Shown: positions 1 through 9,826, counted from the stretch's first letter. The stretch: DNA of 64,000 nucleotides from Rhodoplanes sp. Z2-YC6860 (GCF_001579845.1 NZ_CP007440.1:5974029-6038028), one strand, 5' to 3'. The notes: generated by a model not told the origin, from the sequence alone. A program made the numbers and translations.

Positions 1-2221
1 AGGTCAGTTCTTCCGGCGCGAAGTCGTTGACTGCGACTGCCGCAGAAACCGCTTCCGCGGCAGCCTTCAATTGGACCGATTCTTCCACGGTGATCGTTCG
101 CTGCTTCACCGCCTGCTCAATGTCCCGGACACGCGCGGCATGCATCCGGTCCCGGATCGGTTGCACACCAACCGCCATCGAAAACGCGCGTTCCAGAATG
201 GCCACGCCGTCGAGACGTTTGTCTGCAGTCTCGACGGGTTTGAACAAGTCAACGGTCAGCCGATCGCGCGCCGGGCACGGACTAGCGAGAATTTCCGCGC
301 ACTGCGCCATGGTTCGGTCGGACGGCCCACGACGGCGCGGCCCGAACGGCTGGATCAAGAAGCGCAGAACCCACGCCACCGGACGTACCGGGAAATTCGC
401 AATGATCTCGTCGAACCGCGCCTCGATCGCGGCGAAGCTCGTTTCCATGCAAAAGGTCAGAAGCGGCAGGTCCTCCAGCTTGCGGCCCTCGTCGTTCCAG
501 CGCTTCAGCGCGGCGCTCGAAAGATAAAGTTCGGAAAGAATGTCGCCGAACCGCGCCGATACCATTTCTTGCCGTTTCAGCCCGCCGCCAAGACTGAGCA
601 GAGCAAGATCGACGGCAAGCGCAAACGCGGAAGCGTGCCGGCTGAGTTGACGATAGAACGGCGACGCTGCTCCGGCAGCGGGAGCTGGTGCAAGCAATCC
701 GCCGGTCCAGGCCCTCCCCCAGGCGCGGAACGTGTTGGCGATGCTGTGGCCGACATGGGCCCAAAAAGCCTTGTCGAAAGCCTCGAGGCCCTGCGCGCGA
801 TCGGCATCCTGAAGCGCCATCATCTCCTTGAGCAAATAGGGATGGCTGCGAATCGCGCCCTGGCCGAACTGAATCAAACTCCGGGTGACGATGTTGGCGC
901 CTTCGACCGTGATGCCGATCGGCACGCCCCGGTAAAGACTGCCCAGATAGTTGAGCGGCCCCTCGATGATGCCCTTGCCGCCATGGACATCCATCGCATC
1001 ATTGACCGACACGCGCATGCGCTCGGTTGCCTGCTGCTTCATAATCGCGGTGACGACAGCCGGATGGTGGCCGTCATCAAGCGCGGCGCAAGTCATCCGG
1101 CGCGCTGCATCCAGCAGATAAGCGGTGGCAGCCATTCGGCCGAGCCGTTCCTGAATGGCCTCGAACTTGGCGATCGGCACATGGAATTGCTCGCGAATGC
1201 GCGCATAGGCTCCGGTGACGTGAGCTGTGAATGAGGCGCCCGCTGCGGACAGGGACGGAAGTGATATGCCACGACCGGCTGCGAGCGCGCTCATGAGCAT
1301 CTTCCAACCCTTGCCGACCTGCTCGACACCGCCGATCACGTTGTCCATCGGTATGAAGACGTCGCGTCCCCAGTTCGGTCCGTTCTGAAAGACGTGCATT
1401 GCCGGAAGGTGACGGCGACCGATGCTGATGCCAGGCAGATGCGTTGGAACGAGAGCGAGCGTGATTCCGATGTCGTCGCGCTGGCCGATCAGATGATCCG
1501 GGTCATGAAGCTTGAACGCCAGTCCGAGCACGGTTGCGATCGGCCCAAGCGTGATATAGCGCTTGTGCCAGTTCAGCCGGATGCCAAGCGTCTCTTGACC
1601 CTCGTATGTGCCACGGCAGACCACGCCTGAATCAATCATCGAGGCGGCGTCCGATCCAGCCTCGGGGCTCGTCAGTCCGAAACATGGAATTTCCTCGCCA
1701 CGAGCCAGACGCGGCAACCAGTAGTCCCGCTGCGCCCTGGTGCCGAATTGCATCAGCAACTCGCCCGGCCCCAGCGAATTCGGCACCATCGCGGTCACTG
1801 CCGCGGACAACGACCGCGAGGAGAGTTTGCGGATGACTTCGGAGTGAGCATAGGCGGAAAACCCAAGCCCGCCATACTCTTTCGGAATAATCATCGCGAA
1901 GAATTTGTGCGCCTTCAGAAACTCCCAGACCTCAGGCGGCAGATCGCGCCATTCCCAAGTGATCCGCCAGTCGTCGAGCATGCCGCAAAGCTCGTCGACC
2001 GGGCCCTCCAGGAAGCGCTGCTCCTCATCCGACAGTTTCGCCGGGGCATAAGCCAGCAGCTTTTCCCAATCCGGATTTCCTGTGAAAAGATCGGCATCCC
2101 ACCACACGTCACCAGCTTCGATCGCCTCGCGTTCGGTGTCAGAAAGATGCGGCAGAGCACGCGCGGCCACGCCAAAGATGGGCTTGGTGATCCAGTCGCG
2201 ACGAAATGAAGCGTGGGGCAT
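1..2221 (-). CDS. fadE: FadE-type acyl-CoA dehydrogenase (3' end outside window)
   Basis: The minus-strand frame is open from an ATG at 2221 to the window edge, about 740 codons. It would catalyse the first, FAD-dependent step of fatty-acid beta-oxidation. Family landmarks occur in the order seen in E. coli FadE: SDTEREAIEAGDVWWDADLF, PNSLGPGELLMQFG, CFGLTSPEAGSDAASM, GGKGIIEGPLNYL, ITVEGANIVTRSLI and FGQGAIRSHPYL, and it breaks off in VNDFAPEEL near the expected C-terminus. E. coli FadE starts with a hydrophobic segment; no such segment is encoded before the ATG chosen here, so this looks like a soluble version, although the frame stays open a little upstream without an obvious start. Family assignment is secure; the exact start is less so. 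Confidence 0.93.
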   Translation of the reverse strand, partial: MPHASFRRDWITKPIFGVAARALPHLSDTEREAIEAGDVWWDADLFTGNPDWEKLLAYAPAKLSDEEQRFLEGPVDELCGMLDDWRITWEWRDLPPEVWEFLKAHKFFAMIIPKEYGGLGFSAYAHSEVIRKLSSRSLSAAVTAMVPNSLGPGELLMQFGTRAQRDYWLPRLARGEEIPCFGLTSPEAGSDAASMIDSGVVCRGTYEGQETLGIRLNWHKRYITLGPIATVLGLAFKLHDPDHLIGQRDDIGITLALVPTHLPGISIGRRHLPAMHVFQNGPNWGRDVFIPMDNVIGGVEQVGKGWKMLMSALAAGRGISLPSLSAAGASFTAHVTGAYARIREQFHVPIAKFEAIQERLGRMAATAYLLDAARRMTCAALDDGHHPAVVTAIMKQQATERMRVSVNDAMDVHGGKGIIEGPLNYLGSLYRGVPIGITVEGANIVTRSLIQFGQGAIRSHPYLLKEMMALQDADRAQGLEAFDKAFWAHVGHSIANTFRAWGRAWTGGLLAPAPAAGAASPFYRQLSRHASAFALAVDLALLSLGGGLKRQEMVSARFGDILSELYLSSAALKRWNDEGRKLEDLPLLTFCMETSFAAIEARFDEIIANFPVRPVAWVLRFLIQPFGPRRRGPSDRTMAQCAEILASPCPARDRLTVDLFKPVETADKRLDGVAILERAFSMAVGVQPIRDRMHAARVRDIEQAVKQRTITVEESVQLKAAAEAVSAAVAVNDFAPEELT

Positions 2222-2396
2222 CCGGATATCCGCGGCTCTCTCAAACGTATGATCCAACGATCAGAGTTGGAAGCTCCCCTGCCGCACTTTATAGGATTCG
2301 CCGGCGAGTTTTTGCAATTGAAAGTGATAGGGGCTTTCGGCCTGCAGGACCTGCTAAAATAGCCTGCGAGGGGCGTGTCAACGGGTCTTCCTGTTC

Positions 2397-3194
2397 ATGT
2401 TCGATAGGCTCAAACAAACCATAAGCGCCGCGATATTGCGCTTCCTGTCCAAGCCCACCTACCGCTATGCGACATTTTTTGCGCCAGATCCGGAAACGGT
2501 GCGGAGCGTACTGCAGCCCGGCGACGTCGTTCTGACCGAGGGGAATACCCGGCTCAGCGCAATCATCAAATTTCTGACCCAGTCGACCTGGTCGCATGCG
2601 GCGCTCTATGTCGGCGAACGGCCGGGCGACCTGGCGGCAAACGGCGAACCGAACGTGCTTTTGGAGGCCGAGGCCGAGACCGGCGTCACGACGGTCCCAC
2701 TTTCGAAGTACGTCCACTTCAATCTGCGCATCTGTCGTGCTGTCGGTCTGGACGACGCGGGCAAACGGGCGGTGGTCGAATACGCTCTGAACCGCATCGG
2801 CAAATTGTACGACTCCAAGCAGATCGTCGATTTGGCGCGCTATCTTTTTCCTTATCCGCCAGTGCCAGTCTGGTTTCGCCGGAGGATGCTGTCGATCGGC
2901 AGCGGCGATCCGACCAAGGCCATCTGCTCCACGCTCATCGCAGAGGCGTTCACATCGGTCCGCTACCCCATCCTGCCGGAGCGCGTTTCAATCAATGGCA
3001 AGACGTATGGGATCGCGCCATACGTCCAAAGCGAGATCGAGCATATCCGGACACATGGTCTCTACACGCCAAGGGACTTCGACGTGTCACCGTATTTTTC
3101 AATTGTAAAACCCGGTCTCGATGATGGATTCAACTATCACAAATTGGTTTGGTCGCTGCCGACGACAACAGCGGGATCAAACAGCACCACGTGA
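2397..3194 (+). CDS. YiiX/YebB-like (NlpC/P60-type) cysteine hydrolase
   Basis: A 265-residue protein resembling the permuted papain-fold YiiX family. The N-terminal half carries LQPGDVVLTEG, then STWSHAALYVGE with the expected catalytic His. The second half carries AICSTLIAEAF with the candidate nucleophilic Cys, the reverse of the usual Cys-then-His order, as known for this family. There is no signal peptide. Relatives are thought to hydrolyse amide or acyl bonds in peptidoglycan or lipid substrates, but the substrate cannot be read from the sequence. It converges on the thioesterase gene with only 10 bases between the stops. Confidence 0.8.
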   Translation: MFDRLKQTISAAILRFLSKPTYRYATFFAPDPETVRSVLQPGDVVLTEGNTRLSAIIKFLTQSTWSHAALYVGERPGDLAANGEPNVLLEAEAETGVTTVPLSKYVHFNLRICRAVGLDDAGKRAVVEYALNRIGKLYDSKQIVDLARYLFPYPPVPVWFRRRMLSIGSGDPTKAICSTLIAEAFTSVRYPILPERVSINGKTYGIAPYVQSEIEHIRTHGLYTPRDFDVSPYFSIVKPGLDDGFNYHKLVWSLPTTTAGSNSTT

Positions 3195-3204
3195 TATCGC
3201 AGAG

Positions 3205-3630
3205 TCAGCCCACGCCTGATTCCACCGCAATCGGCTGAGGACGCCCGTCGGCACCAACGCGGACATAGGTGAAAATGCCCTCCGTGACCTTGAACTGTGT
3301 GTCACCAATGCCCCGCCGCACCCAGCTCTCGATCTTAACCGTGATCGATGTGTTTCCGGTCTTTTCAAGACTGCAGTAGCAAGTGACCTCATCACCGACC
3401 GTGACCGGACGGTGAAAGCTCATCGCCGTAATGGCAACGGTCACAACGCGCCCCAGCGCGCGTCGTGTCGCAACAATCGTCCCCGCCAAATCCATCTGGC
3501 ATAACAGCCAGCCGCCGAAGATATCTCCGTGCGGATTGGTATCGGCGGGCATGGCCACGGCGCGAAGCGCCGGTTCGGAACTGGGAGCAACCTCGACGGC
3601 GTCGGCCAACCTGGCGGAAGGATCGGGCAT
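3205..3630 (-). CDS. yciA: Acyl-CoA thioesterase, YciA/hotdog family
   Basis: A 141-residue single hotdog domain. The motif PADTNPHGDIFGGWLLCQMD near residues 28-47 contains the Asn-Pro-x-Gly-x-x-Phe-Gly-Gly signature of YciA-type thioesterases, including the catalytic Asp of the central helix. It is followed by the strand pattern AITAMSFHRPVTVGDEVTCY. Known members hydrolyse a broad range of acyl-CoAs in the cytoplasm. It stands alone, facing away from the GST gene. Confidence 0.88.
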   Translation of the reverse strand: MPDPSARLADAVEVAPSSEPALRAVAMPADTNPHGDIFGGWLLCQMDLAGTIVATRRALGRVVTVAITAMSFHRPVTVGDEVTCYCSLEKTGNTSITVKIESWVRRGIGDTQFKVTEGIFTYVRVGADGRPQPIAVESGVG

Positions 3631-3871
3631 TTGAGCTCCTTTCAGCGCGAATAACAGCGTGTGAGCAAGATACCCGGGAGTTATATGTTGGACAGCAGAC
3701 GTCGGCTATAGACCGGAAAACGGACACAGAGTGTCCGTTCGCCGATACTTTCAAAGTGTTATAGGCCGACGCTGCGCCCGATTGCTTCCGACGCTCGCAA
3801 CAGAACCAAAGTTGGCGTCTTCGCTTTCGTTTTATGAAGAGCCACGACGGGCCTCATCGGGCGCGTTGACG

Positions 3872-4738
3872 TTACCCCGCCATCTTCCCGAAATCGCCGG
3901 CGTCATGGCGCTCGCGCAACTGTCCTTCAGGCGGCCCACTGACGCGGTTGACCATTCGCCCGCGCTTAACGGCCGGGCGTTCGCCGATTTCTTTGGTCCA
4001 GCGCGTCAGGTTTTTGTATTCGTGCGTCTGCAGGAACTTGCGCGGGTCATTGTAGGAGGCGCCGTTCAGCATGCCGTTTCCGTACCACGGCCAGATCGCC
4101 ATATCGGCGATTGTGTACTCTTCGCCGGCGATGAACCGATTGTCTGCGAGCTGCCGGTCGAGCACATCGAGCTGGCGTTTCACCTCCATTGTGAAACGAT
4201 CGATGGCGTATTGGATCTTCACCGGTGCATAGGCATAGAAATGCCCGAAGCCGCCGCCCACATAGGGTGTTGAGCCCATCTGCCAGAACAGCCAATTCAA
4301 TGTTTCAGTGCGCTTGTCGCGCGCCTTTGGCAGAAAGGCGCCAAACTTGTCCGCCAGGTAGAGCAGGATCGATCCAGATTCGAACACGCGTTGCGGCGTC
4401 TGTTCGCTATAGTCCATGAGCGCAGGGATCTTGGAATTCGGATTCACCCCGACAAATCCGCTACCGAACTGGTCGCCTTCACCGATCCGGATCAGCCACG
4501 CGTCATAATCCGCCCCGCTGTGACCGGCGGCCAGCAATTCCTCCAGCATGATTGTGACCTTAACGCCATTGGGCGTCGCCAGTGAGTAGAGCTGCAGCGG
4601 ATGCTTTCCGCGCGGCAACACCTTCTCGTGTGTCGGGCCGGCGATAGGACGATTTGTATTAGCATAACGCCAATCGGGACTTCCGCCCTTCTCCCAGATC
4701 CAGACTTCCGGCGGCGTGTAGTTCGGCGTGTCAGTCAT
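3872..4738 (-). CDS. yghU: Glutathione S-transferase, YghU/nu class
   Basis: A 288-residue protein of the length usual for YghU. A long N-terminal extension (TPPEVWIWEKGG) precedes the thioredoxin-like domain starting HPLQLYSLATPNGVKV. TPNG is the glutathione-contact loop of this class and replaces the usual Tyr/Ser/Cys. The helical domain contains FIAGEEYTIADMAIWPWYG. Characterised nu-class enzymes bind two glutathiones and reduce disulfides. The gene appears to be a single-gene unit. Confidence 0.9.
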   Translation of the reverse strand: MTDTPNYTPPEVWIWEKGGSPDWRYANTNRPIAGPTHEKVLPRGKHPLQLYSLATPNGVKVTIMLEELLAAGHSGADYDAWLIRIGEGDQFGSGFVGVNPNSKIPALMDYSEQTPQRVFESGSILLYLADKFGAFLPKARDKRTETLNWLFWQMGSTPYVGGGFGHFYAYAPVKIQYAIDRFTMEVKRQLDVLDRQLADNRFIAGEEYTIADMAIWPWYGNGMLNGASYNDPRKFLQTHEYKNLTRWTKEIGERPAVKRGRMVNRVSGPPEGQLRERHDAGDFGKMAG

Positions 4739-5157
4739 ATTGGGGCTCTCGTTAAGTCAGCTGAATGAATGGATAGGTTTACCAGTAACACGCAACGCGT
4801 TGGCGCTTAATTTCACGCCCACTGCTCGGTGAACGCAGCTGCGCGCTGCCATGTGTACTTGCCCGGCGAGCGGTTGAGACATTGCCGCCGGTCGAGCTCA
4901 GCGATGACCCCGTGCGGAGGGCTTCAATCAAGGCCCGATAGCCCCGACAGCGCCGCGCTTCGTCATCACTACGAATCCGCAGAGCACCCGAACGAAATGC
5001 GCTTTTTGTTAACCTCTCGTAGGGCAGACTTGCGCGAAGGCTGGTGGCGTATTGAGCGGCCGTTTCGCTCCCTCCCCGGCGCTTCGTTGGACTGCCTACG
5101 TTCTTGTTAGCCGCTCGTGCGAGGAACCAATCCCACCACGGAAGCATTGGGCGATCG
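4739..5157. other. Intergenic, no gene recognised
   Basis: About 420 bases upstream of the GST gene. Open frames on both strands are Arg/Ser-rich and lack family motifs or good ribosome sites. It should contain the GST promoter, but no confident -35/-10 pair is visible. Confidence 0.4.
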
Positions 5158-5322
5158 ATGGACACGATTTCCGCCGTACTGGTTATTTGGGGCCTCTCAT
5201 CAGCTTTGGTGCTGGGGTACGGTGTATGGTATCATTATCAGGCACGCAGCTTCTTTGAAGCGCTTCGTTCGCCTGTGATGGCTCAACAATCGCCATCCTT
5301 GCGCCAGGCAGTCTCGACTTAA
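5158..5322 (+). CDS. Small single-pass membrane protein, unknown
   Basis: A 54-codon frame from an ATG at 5158. Residues 4-23 form one hydrophobic segment (ISAVLVIWGLSSALVLGYGV), followed by a short polar tail. GGAAG lies 12 bases before the ATG and could be a weak ribosome site. Such short one-helix proteins are common in this group of bacteria and often remain unannotated. No family is recognised, and the frame could be fortuitous. Confidence 0.4.
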   Translation: MDTISAVLVIWGLSSALVLGYGVWYHYQARSFFEALRSPVMAQQSPSLRQAVST

Positions 5323-5641
5323 GCCGCGGCCCCAAGTCGAGGTCGGTCTCTCTTCTCCCACGGTCCGTCGGCGTCGTACCGAAAACTACCCATCACTCGC
5401 CTTGCAAATTGATATCCTGGTGTGGGCTGACCTCACGCCGTAAGAGCTAGACGACCACCAGACGCACAATCAACAGTTGCGAGACCATTACGGTGTGCCT
5501 GCGTTGCTGCGGTCGCTCGCGAAGTTGGCTGAACGCCTGTCTCCGTATCCAACCGCGCGGGATATCAGTTCGCGGAGCCTCTCGTGGCATGGTTGCGAGC
5601 GCACGCGATCGCTTCACGGAAGCGCTCCGCGTTAATCGTGA
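5323..5641. other. Intergenic, possible decayed coding DNA
   Basis: Between the small membrane gene and the end of the radical SAM gene. One plus-strand frame after a stop near 5442 reads protein-like (HYGVPALLRSLAKLAERLSP), but it has no start or family match. I see no repeat or RNA gene. Confidence 0.3.
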
Positions 5642-6637
5642 TCAGCCACAATTCTTGGCCCCCCCCTCGCCGATCCAGTCCGAGCGAGCCCGCATCGAGT
5701 GATACATTTCACAGGTTGTGCAGGGTATGTCGTCACGTGGCGGAGCGTGGCCACGCAACATGGCCCGGGCGTAATTCATCTTCTCATGGTGAAAACATGA
5801 GTGGAGCCCATCAACGAAAGCATTGCCGCCAAAGTCACCCCAGAAATTTCGGCAGCACCCCAGATTCTTTCCGTCCCAGTTGATCTGGGGATCGTCAAAC
5901 AGCTGTTGGCAGATCGAGCTCAAATAGCTCTTCCCGCGAATCAACTCGTATTCCTGCCGCGTTGCCCCTTCGCCACTTTGTTTTCGAACGAAGACCTTGT
6001 CTCGAATGGGAGAAAATTTCGTATCCCAGTTGATCTTGGTGCTGAACGCCATCCCCAGCTTCCTGGCCATCTCACGCGCCATTGGAATTTCGTGCTCATT
6101 ATGCCCGAACACCACGAACTGCCATGTAAGCTTGGGAAACTCCGATTGATACTTGTGCTTGAAGTCGTTGATCCGCTCGATGTGCTCAATGACCCTCGTG
6201 AAATTTCCGCGCACGCGATACACACGGTAAGTCTCAGGGCTAGCGCCATCAATTGAGCAGGTCATGTGTCTCACTCGAAATTTGACCAGTCCTTCGAGTA
6301 GTTCATCCGTCGCATGGTTCAGGTTAACGCCGACCGAGAACGTGATAGCGACCGCTTTCGAGTCCGCATATTCCAGAATCTCGAATAGATGCGGGTTCAG
6401 CAGCACCTCGCCATAGTTTGCCAACTCAACGCGTGCAAGCGACGGGTTGTTATCAAGCAACGCCCGAAAATCATCGAACCGCAGGAAGCCGCTGCCAATT
6501 GCTGGATGAATGGCGCCAGCCGTGGTGGGACATGACGGACAGCGCAGCTGACAAAACGAAGATGCCTCGACCCGTATTTTCGACGGTATCGTGCCGCTGG
6601 AATCAGTGTCTACAGACGATGCCATCCACTCCCCCAT
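5642..6637 (-). CDS. Radical SAM protein with SPASM-like C-terminus
   Basis: A 331-residue protein. The CxxxCxxC cluster motif is at residues 29-36 (CQLRCPSC), the GE motif lies in ELANYGEVLL, and there is a radical SAM barrel. The C-terminal region is rich in Cys (GCCRNFWGDFGG, HSCFHHEK, IPCTTCEMYH), as in SPASM domains that bind auxiliary Fe-S clusters. The family modifies peptides (often with a PqqD-like partner) or sugars. It lies 21 bases downstream of a GT2 gene on the same strand, so they are probably co-transcribed. A second ATG four codons in has a GGGGAG directly before it and is an alternative start. The substrate is unknown. Confidence 0.85.
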   Translation of the reverse strand: MGEWMASSVDTDSSGTIPSKIRVEASSFCQLRCPSCPTTAGAIHPAIGSGFLRFDDFRALLDNNPSLARVELANYGEVLLNPHLFEILEYADSKAVAITFSVGVNLNHATDELLEGLVKFRVRHMTCSIDGASPETYRVYRVRGNFTRVIEHIERINDFKHKYQSEFPKLTWQFVVFGHNEHEIPMAREMARKLGMAFSTKINWDTKFSPIRDKVFVRKQSGEGATRQEYELIRGKSYLSSICQQLFDDPQINWDGKNLGCCRNFWGDFGGNAFVDGLHSCFHHEKMNYARAMLRGHAPPRDDIPCTTCEMYHSMRARSDWIGEGGAKNCG

Positions 6638-6658
6638 GCGGGTTCCAGTCGGCGCAGT

Positions 6659-7693
6659 CTAGATTCCAGTCGCATGTTCGCGCTCATGATTCGCGCCAGT
6701 GTTTCGATGGCGCGACGCCTTGGCAAACAATAAACCAGAAATTCGCTTGGTCTCCAGCTTGCATTCCAGGGCATGCCCTTCTTTGTTTTGCAGTCGATAT
6801 CCGATATCACGTAAGAAGAACCGGGCGAGACGCAGCAACAATCGCAATTGTGCTATCGCTGAAAGCCGTTCTCCTCGAAGCTGCATCAGGGCTCGCTGAG
6901 TTGCGCCCCAGCCTTTCGAGCGAGCACACAACCCGACCACGCTCAGCTTCTGACGATCGATGCGGTGGCGTATGCGACAACCCGGCGCGTACGCCACGCT
7001 CTTTCCGGACAATACCAACCTTACGCCAAATTCAAAATCTTCACCCTCGAGCATCCCAGGGTGAAATCCGCCGACCTCAATAAACACCGATCGCAGGACA
7101 CCAAAATTCCCGCCGGGAATCTCATGCGCACGAGTATGAGGCAGCAGCCCTTCACGCGGTCCTTTCCAGCTGTAAGACGATGTCACAGGATTAAGTATTG
7201 CCGACGTCATCCATTTGGGAGGCACCTGCTCGAACAATGGTTCAACAGGACCGACAACACAATCGGGGTGATGCGCGGCTTGTAACGCAGCGTAGGCCTC
7301 CAGCCAGCTCGTATCGACCAATTCATCGTCGTCAAAATAGATCAAGTGCTCAAAAGCGGCTTCTGACGCTCCGCGATTCCGGGCGTGAGAGACACCTTGG
7401 TTCATCTCGAGTATCCACCGTACAGGAAGTGGACCTTGCTTCGAGTCTCGTACAACTGCGGCTGTGTGATCGGTTGAATTGTTGTCGATCACAAGAATCT
7501 CCGCCTGCCATTTTTCAGGAACCTGGAGGCGCTGCACGCTTTCCAAGGCTTTGCGAAGCAGCTCTGCCCGATTGTACGTAGAAATAATGATGGAAGCGCC
7601 ACTCACGGACACAACGCTGGCTGTGGTTGGATCGAGAACATCCGAGATAGTCTGCAACACGAGAGCTTCCGCGACCAAATCGCTTTCTGGCAA
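6659..7693 (-). CDS. Glycosyltransferase family 2
   Basis: A 344-residue cytoplasmic GT-A glycosyltransferase. After a roughly 30-residue leader comes SGASIIISTYNRAELLRKAL (nucleotide-sugar site), then ILVIDNNSTD, NQGVSHARNRGAS, and the acidic metal site FDDDELVD. The acceptor-side region contains GGNFGVLRSVFIEVGGF and LEGEDFEFGVRL, the usual ED motif. It is the first gene of a two-gene unit with the radical SAM protein and is divergent from the kinase-GT2 fusion gene at 8000. Sugar and acceptor are not predictable. Confidence 0.88.
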   Translation of the reverse strand: MPESDLVAEALVLQTISDVLDPTTASVVSVSGASIIISTYNRAELLRKALESVQRLQVPEKWQAEILVIDNNSTDHTAAVVRDSKQGPLPVRWILEMNQGVSHARNRGASEAAFEHLIYFDDDELVDTSWLEAYAALQAAHHPDCVVGPVEPLFEQVPPKWMTSAILNPVTSSYSWKGPREGLLPHTRAHEIPGGNFGVLRSVFIEVGGFHPGMLEGEDFEFGVRLVLSGKSVAYAPGCRIRHRIDRQKLSVVGLCARSKGWGATQRALMQLRGERLSAIAQLRLLLRLARFFLRDIGYRLQNKEGHALECKLETKRISGLLFAKASRHRNTGANHEREHATGI

Positions 7694-7999
7694 CAGAGGT
7701 CTCGGACGATGCGCTCAAAGAAGGCGCGACGATCGCAAGTATATCTTCCCTGACGGCGAAAAAGGAACTGCCCCGCGCGATCTGGTTGCTTGGCACGATA
7801 TTCTTCCTGGCCACCACACCAATACCCGACCCGGCGCCATCGATTGCTGCTTAGAGGAGACATCGATGATGCGTTATGGTTTCTATGTCTATTGAGCTAT
7901 AACGCATGTCTCGGCTAAGCAGGTTCAGAATTATGCCGCGCCGGTCGATGCCGCTGGGCATGTCCCAATTCAGCCGCCCGCGGACGTGGAGATTTCAGC
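7694..7999. other. Divergent promoter region of the GT2-rSAM and kinase-GT2 genes
   Basis: About 300 bases between divergent start codons. It should hold both promoters. No conserved operator or convincing small gene was seen. Confidence 0.35.
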
Positions 8000-9826
8000 G
8001 TGATCGAGTCGCAAAGCCCCGCGAAGCTGAGGCATTCGCTCGGTCCCTTGAATCGATCCGAAGATGAACAGCGTGCTTTCTTCCTCGCGGTGCTGGAGCG
8101 CGCCCAACAAGCAGAGACGAAGGCCGGAACCGTTGAGCGCTGTTTCGCCGTAGCCGGCTCTTTTATCAAGGTCAAATTCGCCGGGAACATGCTGGCGCAG
8201 CTATTCACTGCCGCGCTGGCGCACCTTGAAGTTCCGCCGACGTCGCGAGCCGACGCAGTGTTTCACATTTGGGATAGCAAATCGAGCGGCATCGAAATGG
8301 TGCCGCCCCCCTGGTCCCGTGCTTGCTTCACGCATCGCGGTGACATCTGGACCATGCGGAGCCAGCAATTCAAGAGCGCTTATTTGTTAGGTGAATACGC
8401 GCTCAATCTGTTTGATACCGCGACGGCGACGGGAGTGTATTGGACGCAGTCGGCAGAGCGGCTGCCCGCTTGGGCAAAGTCTTCACCCATGCGCTGTCTT
8501 TTCCATTGGTGGGCAGAGACCAAGGGCTATCAGTTGATGCACGCCGCGGCGGTCGGCACCGAAGTCGGGGCCGTGCTGATCAGTGCCAAGGGAGGGATGG
8601 GAAAATCAACGACCTCCCTCTCATGCCTGGATAAAGGCCTGACCTACATTGGCGATGACTACGTCATCGTACAGCTGGATCCTTTTCCAAAAGTGCACAG
8701 CCTCTACTGCACGGCCAAGCTGAATTGGGACCAGATGGCGTGGTTTCCGAGGTTTTCTGACTCGGTCAAAAATCACAACCGCCGCGAAAGCGAGAAGGCG
8801 GTCATGCATCTCTACCCTGAAATGCGCGAGCGGATCATGAGATCGCTGCCCCTCTCGGCGGTTCTGACGCCGCGCATCAGCGGTCGGCAGCAAACAGAGT
8901 TGGCAGAGATATCGCCCCCTGCTCTCCAGCAGGCGATAGGCCTCACAACCATGTGGCAGCTGCCCCATACCGGCCGTCACACTCAGCATTTCATCAGCCG
9001 TCTCATTGAGAGCCTGCCGGGGCTGTGTCTCTCTTTGGGCTACAATCTCGATTCCATCGCAGATACAATTGTCCGGCTGCTTGCGAACCCTACAGGCGAG
9101 GCCAAGCATTTTCCGAACAAGAACCGCAACAAAGAATTGACGAGCCATCCTCTCGTCAGCGTTATCGTCCCGGTCTACAACGGCGCGCGATTCCTGCCGG
9201 AATCGGTAGCCAGCATTCTCGTCCAGAACTATCCAAACATTGAAATCGTCGTGGTCGACGACGGCTCGACGGATGGGATCGATAACATGGTGCAGCGACT
9301 GCCCGTGGATGTGCGGCTCGTCAAGCAAGACCGCACCATCGGACTAGCCGCGGCGCGCAACTGCGGCATTCTGGAAGCCTCCGGCGAGTTCATCACCTTC
9401 CTTGATGTCGAAAATCTGTGGCCTGAAGGCAATTTGCAAATCATGTTGGCCTTGTTGTCGGAAGATGGTGGTTGCGACGTTGTTCAAGGTTGGGGGCAAA
9501 TGCTGAAAGCAGACGCGGCAACGAGCCCCCACGACTCCGTCGGATTCTCCGAAGAGTCCTTCTCCCAATATCTCACCGCTGCGATTTACCGGCGCGAGGT
9601 CTTTCAGACCGCTGGACTTTTCGATGAGACATTAGGAGCTGGCGATGACACCGACTGGTTCAGCCGAGCCAGAGAACATGGTTTGAAACTTCGGCAGGTC
9701 GACCAGGTGACGCTTCTGGTACGGCGCCATGACTCAGACAAACTCCGCGGTAAATCCTTGAGAGAGCTTAATACATTGAAAGTCCTTAAGGATGCACTGG
9801 ACCGGAAGCGAGCGAAATCGGTTTAG
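8000..9826 (+). CDS. HPr-kinase-like domain fused to a GT2 glycosyltransferase
   Basis: A 608-residue fusion starting at GTG 8000, with GGAG eight bases upstream. Residues about 165-350 form an HprK/serine-kinase-like domain: LMHAAAVG, the P-loop AKGGMGKSTTS (residues 196-206), and IGDDYVIV (residues 217-224). Residues about 384-600 are a complete GT2 domain: VSVIVPVYNG, VVVDDGSTDG, AAARNCGILE and DDTDWFSRA. The C-terminal RKRAKS tail recurs in the GT2 at 9927. HprK-related kinases of this type occur with PqqD-like proteins in peptide and polysaccharide clusters, and one is encoded at 16776. The likely role is phosphorylation and glycosylation of a common acceptor, which is an inference. Confidence 0.85.
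   Translation: MIESQSPAKLRHSLGPLNRSEDEQRAFFLAVLERAQQAETKAGTVERCFAVAGSFIKVKFAGNMLAQLFTAALAHLEVPPTSRADAVFHIWDSKSSGIEMVPPPWSRACFTHRGDIWTMRSQQFKSAYLLGEYALNLFDTATATGVYWTQSAERLPAWAKSSPMRCLFHWWAETKGYQLMHAAAVGTEVGAVLISAKGGMGKSTTSLSCLDKGLTYIGDDYVIVQLDPFPKVHSLYCTAKLNWDQMAWFPRFSDSVKNHNRRESEKAVMHLYPEMRERIMRSLPLSAVLTPRISGRQQTELAEISPPALQQAIGLTTMWQLPHTGRHTQHFISRLIESLPGLCLSLGYNLDSIADTIVRLLANPTGEAKHFPNKNRNKELTSHPLVSVIVPVYNGARFLPESVASILVQNYPNIEIVVVDDGSTDGIDNMVQRLPVDVRLVKQDRTIGLAAARNCGILEASGEFITFLDVENLWPEGNLQIMLALLSEDGGCDVVQGWGQMLKADAATSPHDSVGFSEESFSQYLTAAIYRREVFQTAGLFDETLGAGDDTDWFSRAREHGLKLRQVDQVTLLVRRHDSDKLRGKSLRELNTLKVLKDALDRKRAKSV

Noticed and set aside
71-1234. Long open frame on the plus strand inside the FadE gene
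   Set aside because: It is the complement of the well-conserved acyl-CoA dehydrogenase frame and its product has no family motifs.
4583-4589. TGAGTAG inside the GST gene
   Set aside because: Lies in coding sequence and lacks the T(T/C)GC half at the fixed spacing. The copies at 37012-37018 and 60990-60996 were rejected for the same reason.
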